Shown piece by piece: positions 44,663 through 52,553 of a stretch of DNA of 64,000 nt. Source of the DNA: Gelidibacter salicanalis (lineage in GTDB: Bacteria; Bacteroidota; Bacteroidia; Flavobacteriales; Flavobacteriaceae); NCBI RefSeq assembly GCF_007997285.1, contig NZ_VORX01000003.1, positions 1 through 64,000 of the forward strand, in the 5' to 3' direction. The first letter of the stretch is position 1; the number at the start of each line of letters is the position of its first letter. The translations under genes and the position numbers were made by a program. The notes beneath the pieces were generated by a model. The model was given only the letters and a program-made list of their open reading frames with translations. It was not told the DNA's origin and searched no databases.

Positions 44663-46309
44663 TTAAGCAAAATAAATATAGACACCAATGACCAACAAAC
44701 AAATAACCAGACCCACTGACTTCACATGCTTGTAAGGGGTAATATCGACTTGTTTGGTATATTCCTGTACAAAAGGTGTGTCTCTAGGTCTTAATTTCCC
44801 GATGATTAGCATGATGACAATGTTCAAAACAAATAAAATAGCCATGATATCTAAAAAGTGAGGATATGCTTGCGCTTCAACAAACGCTAACGCTGCTTTA
44901 TCCGTAACTCCTGAAGCAGATGCCTCAGCAAGTGCCTTCCCAATGAAGTAGTCCTTCATAAAGAATTGACTTATGATGTAAAGCACACACCCAGATACCA
45001 ATCCTACTTTTGCAGCAATGGCAGGAACATATTTAGTGGTATAGCCCACCACAATAATGGTCAATATTGGAATACTATAAATCCCATTAATTTCTTGTAA
45101 ATAAGCGAATAAACTGCCGGCATTAGCAATCAAAGGCGCAATGAACATTGCTGCGATCGCTAAAACGACTCCAAAAGTCTTCCCGTATTTTACCACCGTT
45201 TTTTCATCGGCATCTTTGTTAATGTGTTGTTTATAGATGTCAATCCCAAATAATGTTACCGAACTGTTTAATACACTATTAAATGAGCTTAAGATGGCAC
45301 CAAATACTACTGCAGCAAAAAAGCCAACAAAAGCCGTGGGTAGAACTTTCTTAACCAACAACGGGTAGGCACTATCCGCATTTTCTAGAGTACCTTGAAA
45401 CATATGAAAAGCAATCAATCCTGGTAATACTACAATGATTGGCCCCAATATTTTGATAAACCCGGCCAGTAACAGGCCTTTTTGTCCTTCTTTTAAATTT
45501 TTAGCCCCAAGTGCTCTTTGGATGATTTGTTGGTTGGTTCCCCAATAAAATAAATTTACCAACATCATACCTGTAAATATGGTATAGAATGGTACGGGAT
45601 CCGTAGGGCCGCCCATCGACTTAAATTTTTCAGGATTCTCAGTAGTTAAGATGGATAAACCATCTAAAAGACTCCCATCACCAATCATCAACAACCCAAA
45701 AATTGGTATTAACACACCACCAATTAGCAATCCAATCGCGTTGATGGAATCAGACACTGCAACGGCCTTAAGTCCACCAAATACGGCATAAATAGATCCG
45801 ATGATACCAATACCCCACACACAAATCCAAATAGATTGGGTCTGGGTGACGCCTAACAATTCAGGCACATCAAACATACCACTAATCGCCAAGGAGCCAG
45901 AGTATAAAATAACCGGAAGCAACACCACAACATAACCAGAAAGAAATAATACAGAGGTTAAGGTTTTAGTAGTGACGTCAAAACGCTCCGCCAGAAACCC
46001 CGGGATCGTGGTTAACCCACCTTTTAAATAGCGCGGTAATAAGAAAATTGCGGTTAAGACCATTGCCACGGCGGCTACGGTTTCCCAAACCATTACGGAC
46101 AATCCACTTTGGTAGGCTGATCCATTAAGGCCCACCAACTGTTCCGTAGATAAATTGGTCAATAATAATGATCCCGCCACAACGCCGGCAGTTAAACTAC
46201 GTCCACCCAAGAAATACCCATCTGAAGTGCCTTCATCTGTTTTTCTGGTTTTTAAATATGAGATTACGGCGACGATTACCGTAAACCCAATAAAGGTTAA
46301 AAATTGCAT
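44663..46309 (-). CDS. SSS-family sodium/sugar symporter
   Basis: The 548-residue inner-membrane protein has about 13-14 spans and the solute:sodium symporter pattern: GGRSLTAGVVAGSLLLTNLSTEQLVGLNG (about residues 35-63), TTIPGFLAERFDV and the GLKAVAVSDSINAIG segment. The gene context (galM, galK, galT and regulator) makes galactose or a related hexose the probable substrate, taken up with sodium. It starts 2 nt after galM. Confidence 0.93.
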   Translation of the reverse strand: MQFLTFIGFTVIVAVISYLKTRKTDEGTSDGYFLGGRSLTAGVVAGSLLLTNLSTEQLVGLNGSAYQSGLSVMVWETVAAVAMVLTAIFLLPRYLKGGLTTIPGFLAERFDVTTKTLTSVLFLSGYVVVLLPVILYSGSLAISGMFDVPELLGVTQTQSIWICVWGIGIIGSIYAVFGGLKAVAVSDSINAIGLLIGGVLIPIFGLLMIGDGSLLDGLSILTTENPEKFKSMGGPTDPVPFYTIFTGMMLVNLFYWGTNQQIIQRALGAKNLKEGQKGLLLAGFIKILGPIIVVLPGLIAFHMFQGTLENADSAYPLLVKKVLPTAFVGFFAAVVFGAILSSFNSVLNSSVTLFGIDIYKQHINKDADEKTVVKYGKTFGVVLAIAAMFIAPLIANAGSLFAYLQEINGIYSIPILTIIVVGYTTKYVPAIAAKVGLVSGCVLYIISQFFMKDYFIGKALAEASASGVTDKAALAFVEAQAYPHFLDIMAILFVLNIVIMLIIGKLRPRDTPFVQEYTKQVDITPYKHVKSVGLVICLLVIGVYIYFA

Positions 46310-46311
46310 AA

Positions 46312-47241
46312 TTATCTGATTAGTGTGTTAGTATGTATTGGTTGTTTTTGATCTGTAAAAGCGATGCTCCAAGTTACGTCATAAGACGCTTTGGATTTCA
46401 AAATTTGTAGGCCAATCGTATTGTTAAAACTATCAGCGGCGCCCGTCATGGGTTCAATGGCGATCACATTTGGCGTTTTGGGGGTGTACAATTGTAAATA
46501 ATTTTCTTTGGATGTGCTGTCTATGTTTAGAATATATTCCGGCGTATGGAATTCTACTTTAGGCTTTTGGAGTTCATAGCCATCATCTAAAATGACGCCT
46601 TTTAAATTATAAGGCATGCTTATATCAAACGAACAAGACCCTGAAATAATTTGTTGAGTATCGCACAAAAAGCGCGTGTCACTTTCAAATACCAAACTAC
46701 TTTGCTCTAGGTCTTTGCTTATAAAGTATGGATGCCATCCTAGCGTAAATGGAAAGGCTTTAGTGTCTGTATTTATAACTGTAATGGACAGGCTTAAATT
46801 ATTGTCAGTTAATTTGTAAGTCAGCGCCATGTCAAACTTAAACGGGAATCCCTTACTTAAACCATCGTGGTTATAGGTTATGGTAACCACGGCCTGATCT
46901 GCTTGCAGATTAGAATCACTTAACACAAAATGTTTGTCGTAAACCAAGCCATGCAAGGCATTGTTTTTCTCTACTTCATTACATTCAAGATCATGATTTT
47001 GCCCCTCAAAAGCGTAGGCACCATCCTTTACGCGGTTGGCAAAGGGAAATAAAATGGAGGATGCATAATTGTCTTTATAAGTTGATGGCGCATAATTGGC
47101 CAGCACTTTTATGGTATTGAACTGCAAATCGCTCAATCGTCCGCCTTGAGTAAGACAAAGTGTTGCTTTCGTACTTTGGTCCGCATTGCTCAGCTCTATA
47201 AACTGTAACCCTTGTGCTTCTGATGTTGTGAGTGTATACAC
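46312..47241 (-). CDS. galM: Aldose 1-epimerase
   Basis: Interconverts the anomers of galactose so that GalK can use it. The 309-residue protein shows the mutarotase motifs: FPFANRVKDGAY (about residues 65-76), NALHGLVY with the catalytic-region His (about 93-100), LGWHPYF (about 167-173), and IAIEPMTGAADSFNN near residue 272. It lies 4 nt after the regulator gene and 2 nt before the symporter. Confidence 0.92.
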   Translation of the reverse strand: MYTLTTSEAQGLQFIELSNADQSTKATLCLTQGGRLSDLQFNTIKVLANYAPSTYKDNYASSILFPFANRVKDGAYAFEGQNHDLECNEVEKNNALHGLVYDKHFVLSDSNLQADQAVVTITYNHDGLSKGFPFKFDMALTYKLTDNNLSLSITVINTDTKAFPFTLGWHPYFISKDLEQSSLVFESDTRFLCDTQQIISGSCSFDISMPYNLKGVILDDGYELQKPKVEFHTPEYILNIDSTSKENYLQLYTPKTPNVIAIEPMTGAADSFNNTIGLQILKSKASYDVTWSIAFTDQKQPIHTNTLIR

Positions 47242-47245
47242 GTGA

Positions 47246-48244
47246 TTATAATGATTTTCTAATAATTAAACGGTTCGGGTTTTCAACTTGTGCAAATTCT
47301 TTATTTAAAATCATTTCTGCCAGTCGTTCGCCCATGAGATTAAAATCAGTAGATATGGTGGTAATGCCACCTTCAACAATTTCCTTTAATAAAGTGTCAT
47401 TATAGGAGATGATCCCGATGTCTTTGGCGAGGGTTAAGCCGCGCTCTTTAATATGTTTTATAATCCGAATTAGATTTTTATCATCTAATACGATATATAA
47501 CTCTCCTACTGACACGATTCTGTTGGTAAAACTGTCAATCACTTCATTTTCCAATTGATGATCCCTGCAAAACAACTTAAATCCATCTTTAATGCCCTGC
47601 GGCTGTCGTGCCGGCTGATAGAGCAACACCAATTTTTTATACCGCTTTATGTTGTCTATAGCCACCTCTAGACCTTGGTAAATATCTTTCTTGAAATTTT
47701 GAAAAATGGCAGGATAGTGCTTGAGCTTGGGGTGGGTCTGATCTAATATATATACCTTTTCTTCTGGCAATCGTTTTATAATGTGCGCAGTATCCTTGAG
47801 GTTTGCTGGCATAATGACGTAGGCACTGTAATCTCCTGCATTGTCATTAATTAGTTTAGCAAACATGTCTTGATTGAAATGATGGAAGAAAATATCAACT
47901 TGGATATGGTCTCCCAAACTGGTCAGGAAAGAGTTGTATAAATCTTCCTTAAAGGAATTGAATTCGTCAAAGAGCAAGAATATTTTGTGATTGACTTCAA
48001 CGTCTTCACTGTTTACATAATACCCTTTTCCGACAATGGACTGAATGATGCCCCGCGTCTTTAACTCATTGAATGCCGTGAGCACCGTATCCCTAGACAA
48101 GGAATGTTGCGTTTTAATGGTATTTAACGACGGTAACCGATCTCCTTTTTTTAGACTTCCCGCGACAATAGCCGCCTCAATGGACGCTACAATTTGTTTG
48201 TACTTAGGAATGCTAGAATCGGCTTTTATGGTCACAATACTCAT
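47246..48244 (-). CDS. GntR-type regulator with LacI-like sugar-binding domain
   Basis: The 332-residue protein has an N-terminal GntR winged helix (PKYKQIVASIEAAIVAGSL, GDRLPSLNTI, SRDTVLTAFNELKTRGII, about residues 13-72) fused to a periplasmic-binding-protein-like domain of the LacI/RbsB type (about 88-325, ending GITTISTDFNLMGERLAEMIL), which would bind the inducer sugar. It heads the galactose operon and is probably autoregulatory, because inverted repeats overlap its promoter. A -7 box ends 4 nt before ATG, so the mRNA may be leaderless. Confidence 0.92.
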   Translation of the reverse strand: MSIVTIKADSSIPKYKQIVASIEAAIVAGSLKKGDRLPSLNTIKTQHSLSRDTVLTAFNELKTRGIIQSIVGKGYYVNSEDVEVNHKIFLLFDEFNSFKEDLYNSFLTSLGDHIQVDIFFHHFNQDMFAKLINDNAGDYSAYVIMPANLKDTAHIIKRLPEEKVYILDQTHPKLKHYPAIFQNFKKDIYQGLEVAIDNIKRYKKLVLLYQPARQPQGIKDGFKLFCRDHQLENEVIDSFTNRIVSVGELYIVLDDKNLIRIIKHIKERGLTLAKDIGIISYNDTLLKEIVEGGITTISTDFNLMGERLAEMILNKEFAQVENPNRLIIRKSL

Positions 48245-48248
48245 GTAA

Positions 48249-48298
48249 CAAATTTAGAATAAAATTCCACATATACAAACTGGTAGGTACTAGTAGTT
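48249..48298 (-). promoter_or_regulatory. Galactose operon promoter with operator 1
   Basis: On the minus strand TTG (48276-48278), a 19-nt spacer and TAAATTTG (48249-48256), then 4 nt to the ATG. An imperfect inverted repeat with arms AACTGGTA and TAGTAGTT (48278-48298) abuts the -33 element. Confidence 0.7.
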
Positions 48299-48330
48299 AT
48301 TTTTTGATTTTCGGTGATTTTTAAATGAAA

Positions 48331-48349
48331 ACTACTGAAATTTAGTAGT
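48331..48349. promoter_or_regulatory. Candidate operator 2 of the GntR-type regulator
   Basis: ACTACT-N7-AGTAGT is a perfect inverted repeat whose half-site (AACTACT) matches the right arm of operator 1, about 50 bp farther upstream. Confidence 0.5.
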
Positions 48350-48551
48350 CTGGATGACACACATTTACTATTGAATTTTAGCAATAGCTGAGCGTTTTCA
48401 GCCTAATGATGTTAATTTCATTCATTGTCAAATCGCAATTTCTTTTGAAAAATTTCTCTTTAAAAAATCTAAAAAAATGAAACCATCCCAATTACCTGTA
48501 TCTGAGTCATTTCGTTTGAAACACTGGATTTAACCCCACTATCATGTTTGA

Positions 48552-48600
48552 TATGCGTCAGAATAAAACGCATAACAGTATTTTATTCTGTGTAACTTTA
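48552..48600 (+). promoter_or_regulatory. Inverted repeat and -7 box upstream of the barrel gene
   Basis: TATGCGT-N9-ACGCATA (48552-48574) stands 18 nt before TAACTTTA (48593-48600), a variant -7 box. No TTG at -33, so the palindrome may be an activator site there. Confidence 0.45.
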
Positions 48601-48669
48601 CATGTGGTAAACGGGATTTATGTTCTTAACCACATCCAAATCAAATACTAAAATTTAAACACAAGACTT

Positions 48670-49605
48670 ATGAAAATGATATCAAAAACTTTAATGGCCT
48701 GTGTGCTGGCAGCGACAACTTACGTTACACAAGCTCAAAATGACATGACTCCTGTTGAAGACTCTAACTTTTACATCCGTGTGGGTACGGGTTACAGTTT
48801 TCAATCTGGAAAAACGGAATTCAATAATGCCGATCCAAATGAACTTACAGGAATCAGACAATCGACAGACATCACTGTCAATGCTGACGGCTCTTCTCTT
48901 AATGTAAAATCATTGACGGGCACAGCAGGCGCTGGGATAAAAGCAAATGTTACCGGTGGGTATATGTTTAACCCTTATATTGGTGTGGAATTAGGAATCA
49001 GTTATTTTCATGGTGATAAAACCATGATTGGACGTTTAAGAAGTCCGCAAGTCAATTCTGAAGCCAACACCTATTTGAGAGGTTTTGATGTGGCTCCGGG
49101 AATTTTCTTAACTCCAAATTTTAAAACCGTTAGTCCTTATGCACGTTTAGGTTTAATTGTTCCTGTGGCTGGAGATTTAACTATTGAAACAGTAGCCAGA
49201 CAAAAAAATGGCGGTGGTGAAGGCACAGATATTTTGGTACAAGCTACCAGTGAAGTGCAAGCTAAATTTAGCGTCGGCTATTTTGGAGCTATGGGTATTT
49301 CATATCCTATCAGTGATAACTTAAGTATTTTTGGAGAGGTAGAACTTAAGAACTTAAGCATCAAAAGCAAGTCCGCGAAAATTAAAGAATACTCTACCAC
49401 AGCAATAACTGGTGGACAATCACAATTAATTCCAGGACAACAATTGGCCGATTTACCAGTTTACGAAAAGGAATTTGAATTTTCTGACGAATTTGATCAA
49501 AGCACCACCACACCCCCTAACCAAAACGCTCCTAGAAAAATCCCAACCCAGTTCGTTAATGCGAGTGGAACAGGATTTAATGTAGGTGTCAGGTTTACAC
49601 TATAA
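48670..49605 (+). CDS. Outer-membrane beta-barrel protein (OmpA/OmpW-like barrel)
   Basis: The 311-residue protein has a signal peptide (about residues 1-22, ending VTQAQN), then barrel strands with Gly and aromatic residues (FYIRVGTGYSFQSG, IKANVTGGYMFNPYIGVELGISYFHG, FGAMGISYPISDNLSIFGEVELKN) and the end strand FNVGVRFTL. A polar, Thr/Asn/Pro-rich loop lies at about 265-290. Function unknown. It is followed after 9 nt by the DUF2147 gene, so they are co-transcribed. Confidence 0.8.
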   Translation: MKMISKTLMACVLAATTYVTQAQNDMTPVEDSNFYIRVGTGYSFQSGKTEFNNADPNELTGIRQSTDITVNADGSSLNVKSLTGTAGAGIKANVTGGYMFNPYIGVELGISYFHGDKTMIGRLRSPQVNSEANTYLRGFDVAPGIFLTPNFKTVSPYARLGLIVPVAGDLTIETVARQKNGGGEGTDILVQATSEVQAKFSVGYFGAMGISYPISDNLSIFGEVELKNLSIKSKSAKIKEYSTTAITGGQSQLIPGQQLADLPVYEKEFEFSDEFDQSTTTPPNQNAPRKIPTQFVNASGTGFNVGVRFTL

Positions 49606-49614
49606 TCTTAGCTT

Positions 49615-50055
49615 ATGAAAACGCTCACCACATTTTTAGTGTGCCTCGGATTGATTTTAAGCATCCCGTTGGCGCAAGCACAGCAGCTTACCGGCAAATG
49701 GAAAACCGTCGATGATGAAACAGGTAAAACCAAATCAATCGTTGAATTGTATAAGCAAAATGGGAAAATCTACGGTAAGGTTTCCAAATTATTGCTGCCA
49801 GAAGATCAGGGTAAACCTTGCATTAAATGCGAAGGAGACGATTACAATCAGCCAATTGAAGGGTTAGTCATCGTTAAAGGTTTATCTAAAAATAGTGCTA
49901 ATGAATATGAAGGCGGTACAATCTTCGATCCGCAGAAAGGCAAAGAATACAAATGTAAAATGTGGATTGATAAAGACAGTCCAAACACATTAAACGTTCG
50001 AGGCTACGTAGCCTTTTTCTACAGAACCCAAAAATGGTATCGGGTGACGGAATAA
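49615..50055 (+). CDS. DUF2147 domain-containing secreted protein
   Basis: The 146-residue protein has a signal peptide (about residues 1-22, ending AQAQQ) and the DUF2147 pattern: LTGKWKTVDDETGKTKSIVE, then LLPEDQGKPCIKCEGDD with a CxxC, and the C-terminal RGYVAFFYRTQKWYRV. Probably periplasmic. Role unknown; family members resemble lipocalin-like beta folds. Last gene of a two-gene unit. Confidence 0.9.
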   Translation: MKTLTTFLVCLGLILSIPLAQAQQLTGKWKTVDDETGKTKSIVELYKQNGKIYGKVSKLLLPEDQGKPCIKCEGDDYNQPIEGLVIVKGLSKNSANEYEGGTIFDPQKGKEYKCKMWIDKDSPNTLNVRGYVAFFYRTQKWYRVTE

Positions 50056-50075
50056 CAAGGATAACATGAAAAACG

Positions 50076-50107
50076 AAAAGCACTTAAGAAATTAAGTGCT
50101 TTTTTTT
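50076..50107 (+). terminator. Terminator after the DUF2147 gene
   Basis: AAAAGCACTTAA pairs perfectly with TTAAGTGCTTTT (12 bp, GAAA tetraloop), followed by T. On the minus strand it may also serve the exonuclease gene. Confidence 0.92.
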
Positions 50108-50123
50108 GTTGAAAATTTTAAAA

Positions 50124-51503
50124 TTAGTGCAGTTCTAAAGTTTCAATAGTTGACGACTGCAACAGCAATTTTCTTAAAATTCCCTGGATTTCCATGGTTT
50201 CCTTTTGCGGAATGAGGAAGGTTTCAAACTCGTCTGTATGTACAATTTGCGCTGATTTGTCTACGAAACCATAGCCGAGATAGAGTCCGTTTTTTATCAA
50301 TATGAATGCTTCCTCTTCCTGATGCCGTCCTTTTTCCTTTAAAAGGATATTTTGATTGGACGTTGCCATGTATTCAATAGCCAGATTCGCCCGTTCGTTA
50401 TATTCCACCACCGATTCTTCATCTTTACAAACGCCCTTACAAGTGGTCAATCTGTAATGTGAACAGGTCCAGACACTCTCTTGTAAATGACAGTATTTTG
50501 GGCATAATTCAAATTTCTCGCACACTTGCTCTAAATACAATCGGCAATCGCGAATGCTGTGAAAAATTTGCAACGGAAATGGTGTTGCTTTAAGCGTGTT
50601 AAATGCCAAATGCTGAATGCCCCGACGGTCTTCATAACTAAAAACCGCATAAGGTTTTGGCACCCGTTTGGCGGCTTGATTATAGAGCGGAAAATGATGT
50701 TTGATGGCTGCATCTTCCATTAATCGCGCCACTACATCACTACCCGACAGTTCGTAATCAATGTGGGCCGTTTCTCTACAAAGGTTCAGTTCCTTTTCTT
50801 TCTTATCATAAAAATGTCCTAAAACACGCTTCTTCAAATTGATGGCCTTGCCAACATATATGATTTTACCTTTTTTATTTTTGAAAAAATAGATGCCCGG
50901 ACCATTGGGGATGCTTTCAAAAATAGCGCTTGGCAAATGTGAAGGCAAGGTCGCTTCTTTCGAGCCTTTTTTCAAAAAGTTCGCAAAAACAGTTTCCGAA
51001 TGTTTATGAGCCAATAGTTTTTTAAACAAGGTTACGGTGGCTTCAGCGTCACCCCGTGCACGGTGCCTGTCTACCAAATCAATCTCCATGCTAACACACA
51101 ATTTCCCCAAACTATACGATCGGAACCCGGGGAACAGGGTACGTGACAACCGCACCGTACATAATTTACGTCGTCTGAAATCGCCACCAATGGCTTTGAA
51201 TTCATTCCGAATCACATTATAGTCAAAATTGACATTATGAGCCACAAAAATTGTGTCTTCAGTAATGGCAAGAATGGCTTCTGAAATTTCTGCAAAAGTT
51301 GGGGCAATTGCCACCATCGCATTATCAATACCAGTTAATGCTGTAATATAATCAGGTATTGCAGACTCCGGATTGACCAGCGACGTAAATTCATCAACCA
51401 CCTTGTCACCATCATATTTAAAGATGGAGATCTCAGTGATTTTGTTGCCACGTCCGGTGGTTTCAACGTCAATAATTGTATAGGTTGTTTTGGTTTTTCC
51501 CAT
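50124..51503 (-). CDS. DEDDh exonuclease/GIY-YIG endonuclease fusion
   Basis: The 459-residue protein joins two nuclease domains. Residues about 5-165 are a DnaQ-like 3'-5' exonuclease with IIDVETTG, the FVAHNVNFDYNVI segment and HRARGDAEAT (DEDDh His). Residues about 195-280 are a UvrC-like GIY-YIG domain (GPGIYFFKNKKGKIIYVGKA, then NLKKRVLGHF). A Cys-rich stretch follows (CEKFELCPKYCHLQ, CSHYRLTTCKGVC). It is the Cho/UvrC-like fusion found in Bacteroidota and Actinobacteria, probably acting in DNA repair. It starts in the stop of the S24 regulator gene, so both are one operon. Confidence 0.92.
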   Translation of the reverse strand: MGKTKTTYTIIDVETTGRGNKITEISIFKYDGDKVVDEFTSLVNPESAIPDYITALTGIDNAMVAIAPTFAEISEAILAITEDTIFVAHNVNFDYNVIRNEFKAIGGDFRRRKLCTVRLSRTLFPGFRSYSLGKLCVSMEIDLVDRHRARGDAEATVTLFKKLLAHKHSETVFANFLKKGSKEATLPSHLPSAIFESIPNGPGIYFFKNKKGKIIYVGKAINLKKRVLGHFYDKKEKELNLCRETAHIDYELSGSDVVARLMEDAAIKHHFPLYNQAAKRVPKPYAVFSYEDRRGIQHLAFNTLKATPFPLQIFHSIRDCRLYLEQVCEKFELCPKYCHLQESVWTCSHYRLTTCKGVCKDEESVVEYNERANLAIEYMATSNQNILLKEKGRHQEEEAFILIKNGLYLGYGFVDKSAQIVHTDEFETFLIPQKETMEIQGILRKLLLQSSTIETLELH

Positions 51504-52282
51504 TAGGCCATTTTTTGAACCGCTTCCAGTTCTACTTTTAATTCTTGGAACATTGCCATGATACTACTCATTTTTAATTCTTTTTCATCGTATTCCTGAG
51601 TGTTGATACAGCAGGTAAATTCCCAAAGCTCCAATATGTTTTCAATAGGAACTTCGTAAGGTTGATAGGATTTATTATCACTACTGAGCATCAACGTCTG
51701 TTTCTCTTCAATAAGATTATACACGCGCTTATAAACCAAGCCATCATCTTTAGTCAGCACAATATAAGTGCGTCCATTTTTCACATCCTGAATATCCTCC
51801 ACATACTTTGCCACCACAAAAGCGCCGTCTTTTACGGGCAGCATGGAATCGCCTTTAATCGGAAAGGCACGGTGGGTTCCTGTAGGAAGAAAAGGCAACT
51901 TAATTTTTTGAAGCTGTTCAATATATTCCGGATCATCATAACCTGCCAAATAGCCCGCAGAGGCTTTTGCCGGCACAATTTCAATGAGATCTTCGTTGTT
52001 TTCATTCACGGTTATGGGGAACAGCACACGCTTGCTCCCAATATCAATAAATGAGGTGTCTTTGGCCATACGCAAATCGTTTTTGACCAAGATATCAATG
52101 GGAATCATAAAGTAATTGGATAAATCGATCAATCGGTCAATCGGCGGCTCAGAACGCCCTTCTTCATACGATCCCACAATTGAGCGCGACCACCCCAACT
52201 CATCTGCAAAACGCTCTTGAGAGAGCTGTTTTAAGGACCGAAGGTGTTTTATATTTGCTTGGATGTTTTTCATTTTATTCAT
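51503..52282 (-). CDS. XRE-family regulator with S24 (LexA-like) peptidase domain
   Basis: The 259-residue protein has a Cro/CI-type helix-turn-helix (IKHLRSLKQLSQERFADELGWSRSIVGSYEEG, about residues 7-40) and an S24 domain with an Ala-Gly cleavage site (KASAGYLAG), the catalytic Ser in KGDSMLP and Lys in VYKRVY. This is the layout of self-cleaving SOS-type repressors. Start choice: an in-frame ATG at 52294 lies inside the palindrome; ATG 52282 or 52273 is more likely. With the downstream nuclease it suggests a damage-inducible repair operon. Confidence 0.9.
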   Translation of the reverse strand: MNKMKNIQANIKHLRSLKQLSQERFADELGWSRSIVGSYEEGRSEPPIDRLIDLSNYFMIPIDILVKNDLRMAKDTSFIDIGSKRVLFPITVNENNEDLIEIVPAKASAGYLAGYDDPEYIEQLQKIKLPFLPTGTHRAFPIKGDSMLPVKDGAFVVAKYVEDIQDVKNGRTYIVLTKDDGLVYKRVYNLIEEKQTLMLSSDNKSYQPYEVPIENILELWEFTCCINTQEYDEKELKMSSIMAMFQELKVELEAVQKMA

Positions 52283-52302
52283 AATACTACACATACAGTA
52301 TT
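52283..52302. promoter_or_regulatory. Palindromic operator at the S24 regulator start
   Basis: AATACT-N8-AGTATT is a perfect inverted repeat next to the start codon, a fit for autoregulation by the XRE/S24 repressor. Confidence 0.6.
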
Positions 52303-52427
52303 GAAACTAAATTTTATTTCCTAATTCCAAGTTGTTGTTTCTTGTTTCTTGTTTCTACAACTTGCTACAAATATAAGCAAGATACACTACATATAATAGT
52401 TAATTTTATGAAATGATGATGTAGTCC

Positions 52428-52500
52428 GTTCGAGTGTTTTTTAATACCGTCAAAAAACGGTATTAAAAAATGTATCGAGAACCGAGTGTTTTTTTATACC
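52428..52500 (-). repeat. Inverted hairpin element and truncated copy
   Basis: 52428-52482 is a reverse-oriented copy of the hairpin element of the array: GTTCGAGTG, T run, stem AATACCG/CGGTATT, A run, TGTATCGAGAAC. 52483-52500 repeats the start of another reverse copy (CGAGTG, T run, ATACC) and stops. The stem sequence differs fully from array copies, yet it still pairs. Confidence 0.8.
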
Positions 52501-52553
52501 TCACTAAAATGTAAATGAAAATATGTGGAAACAAACAAATTGTTTTTTGAAAC

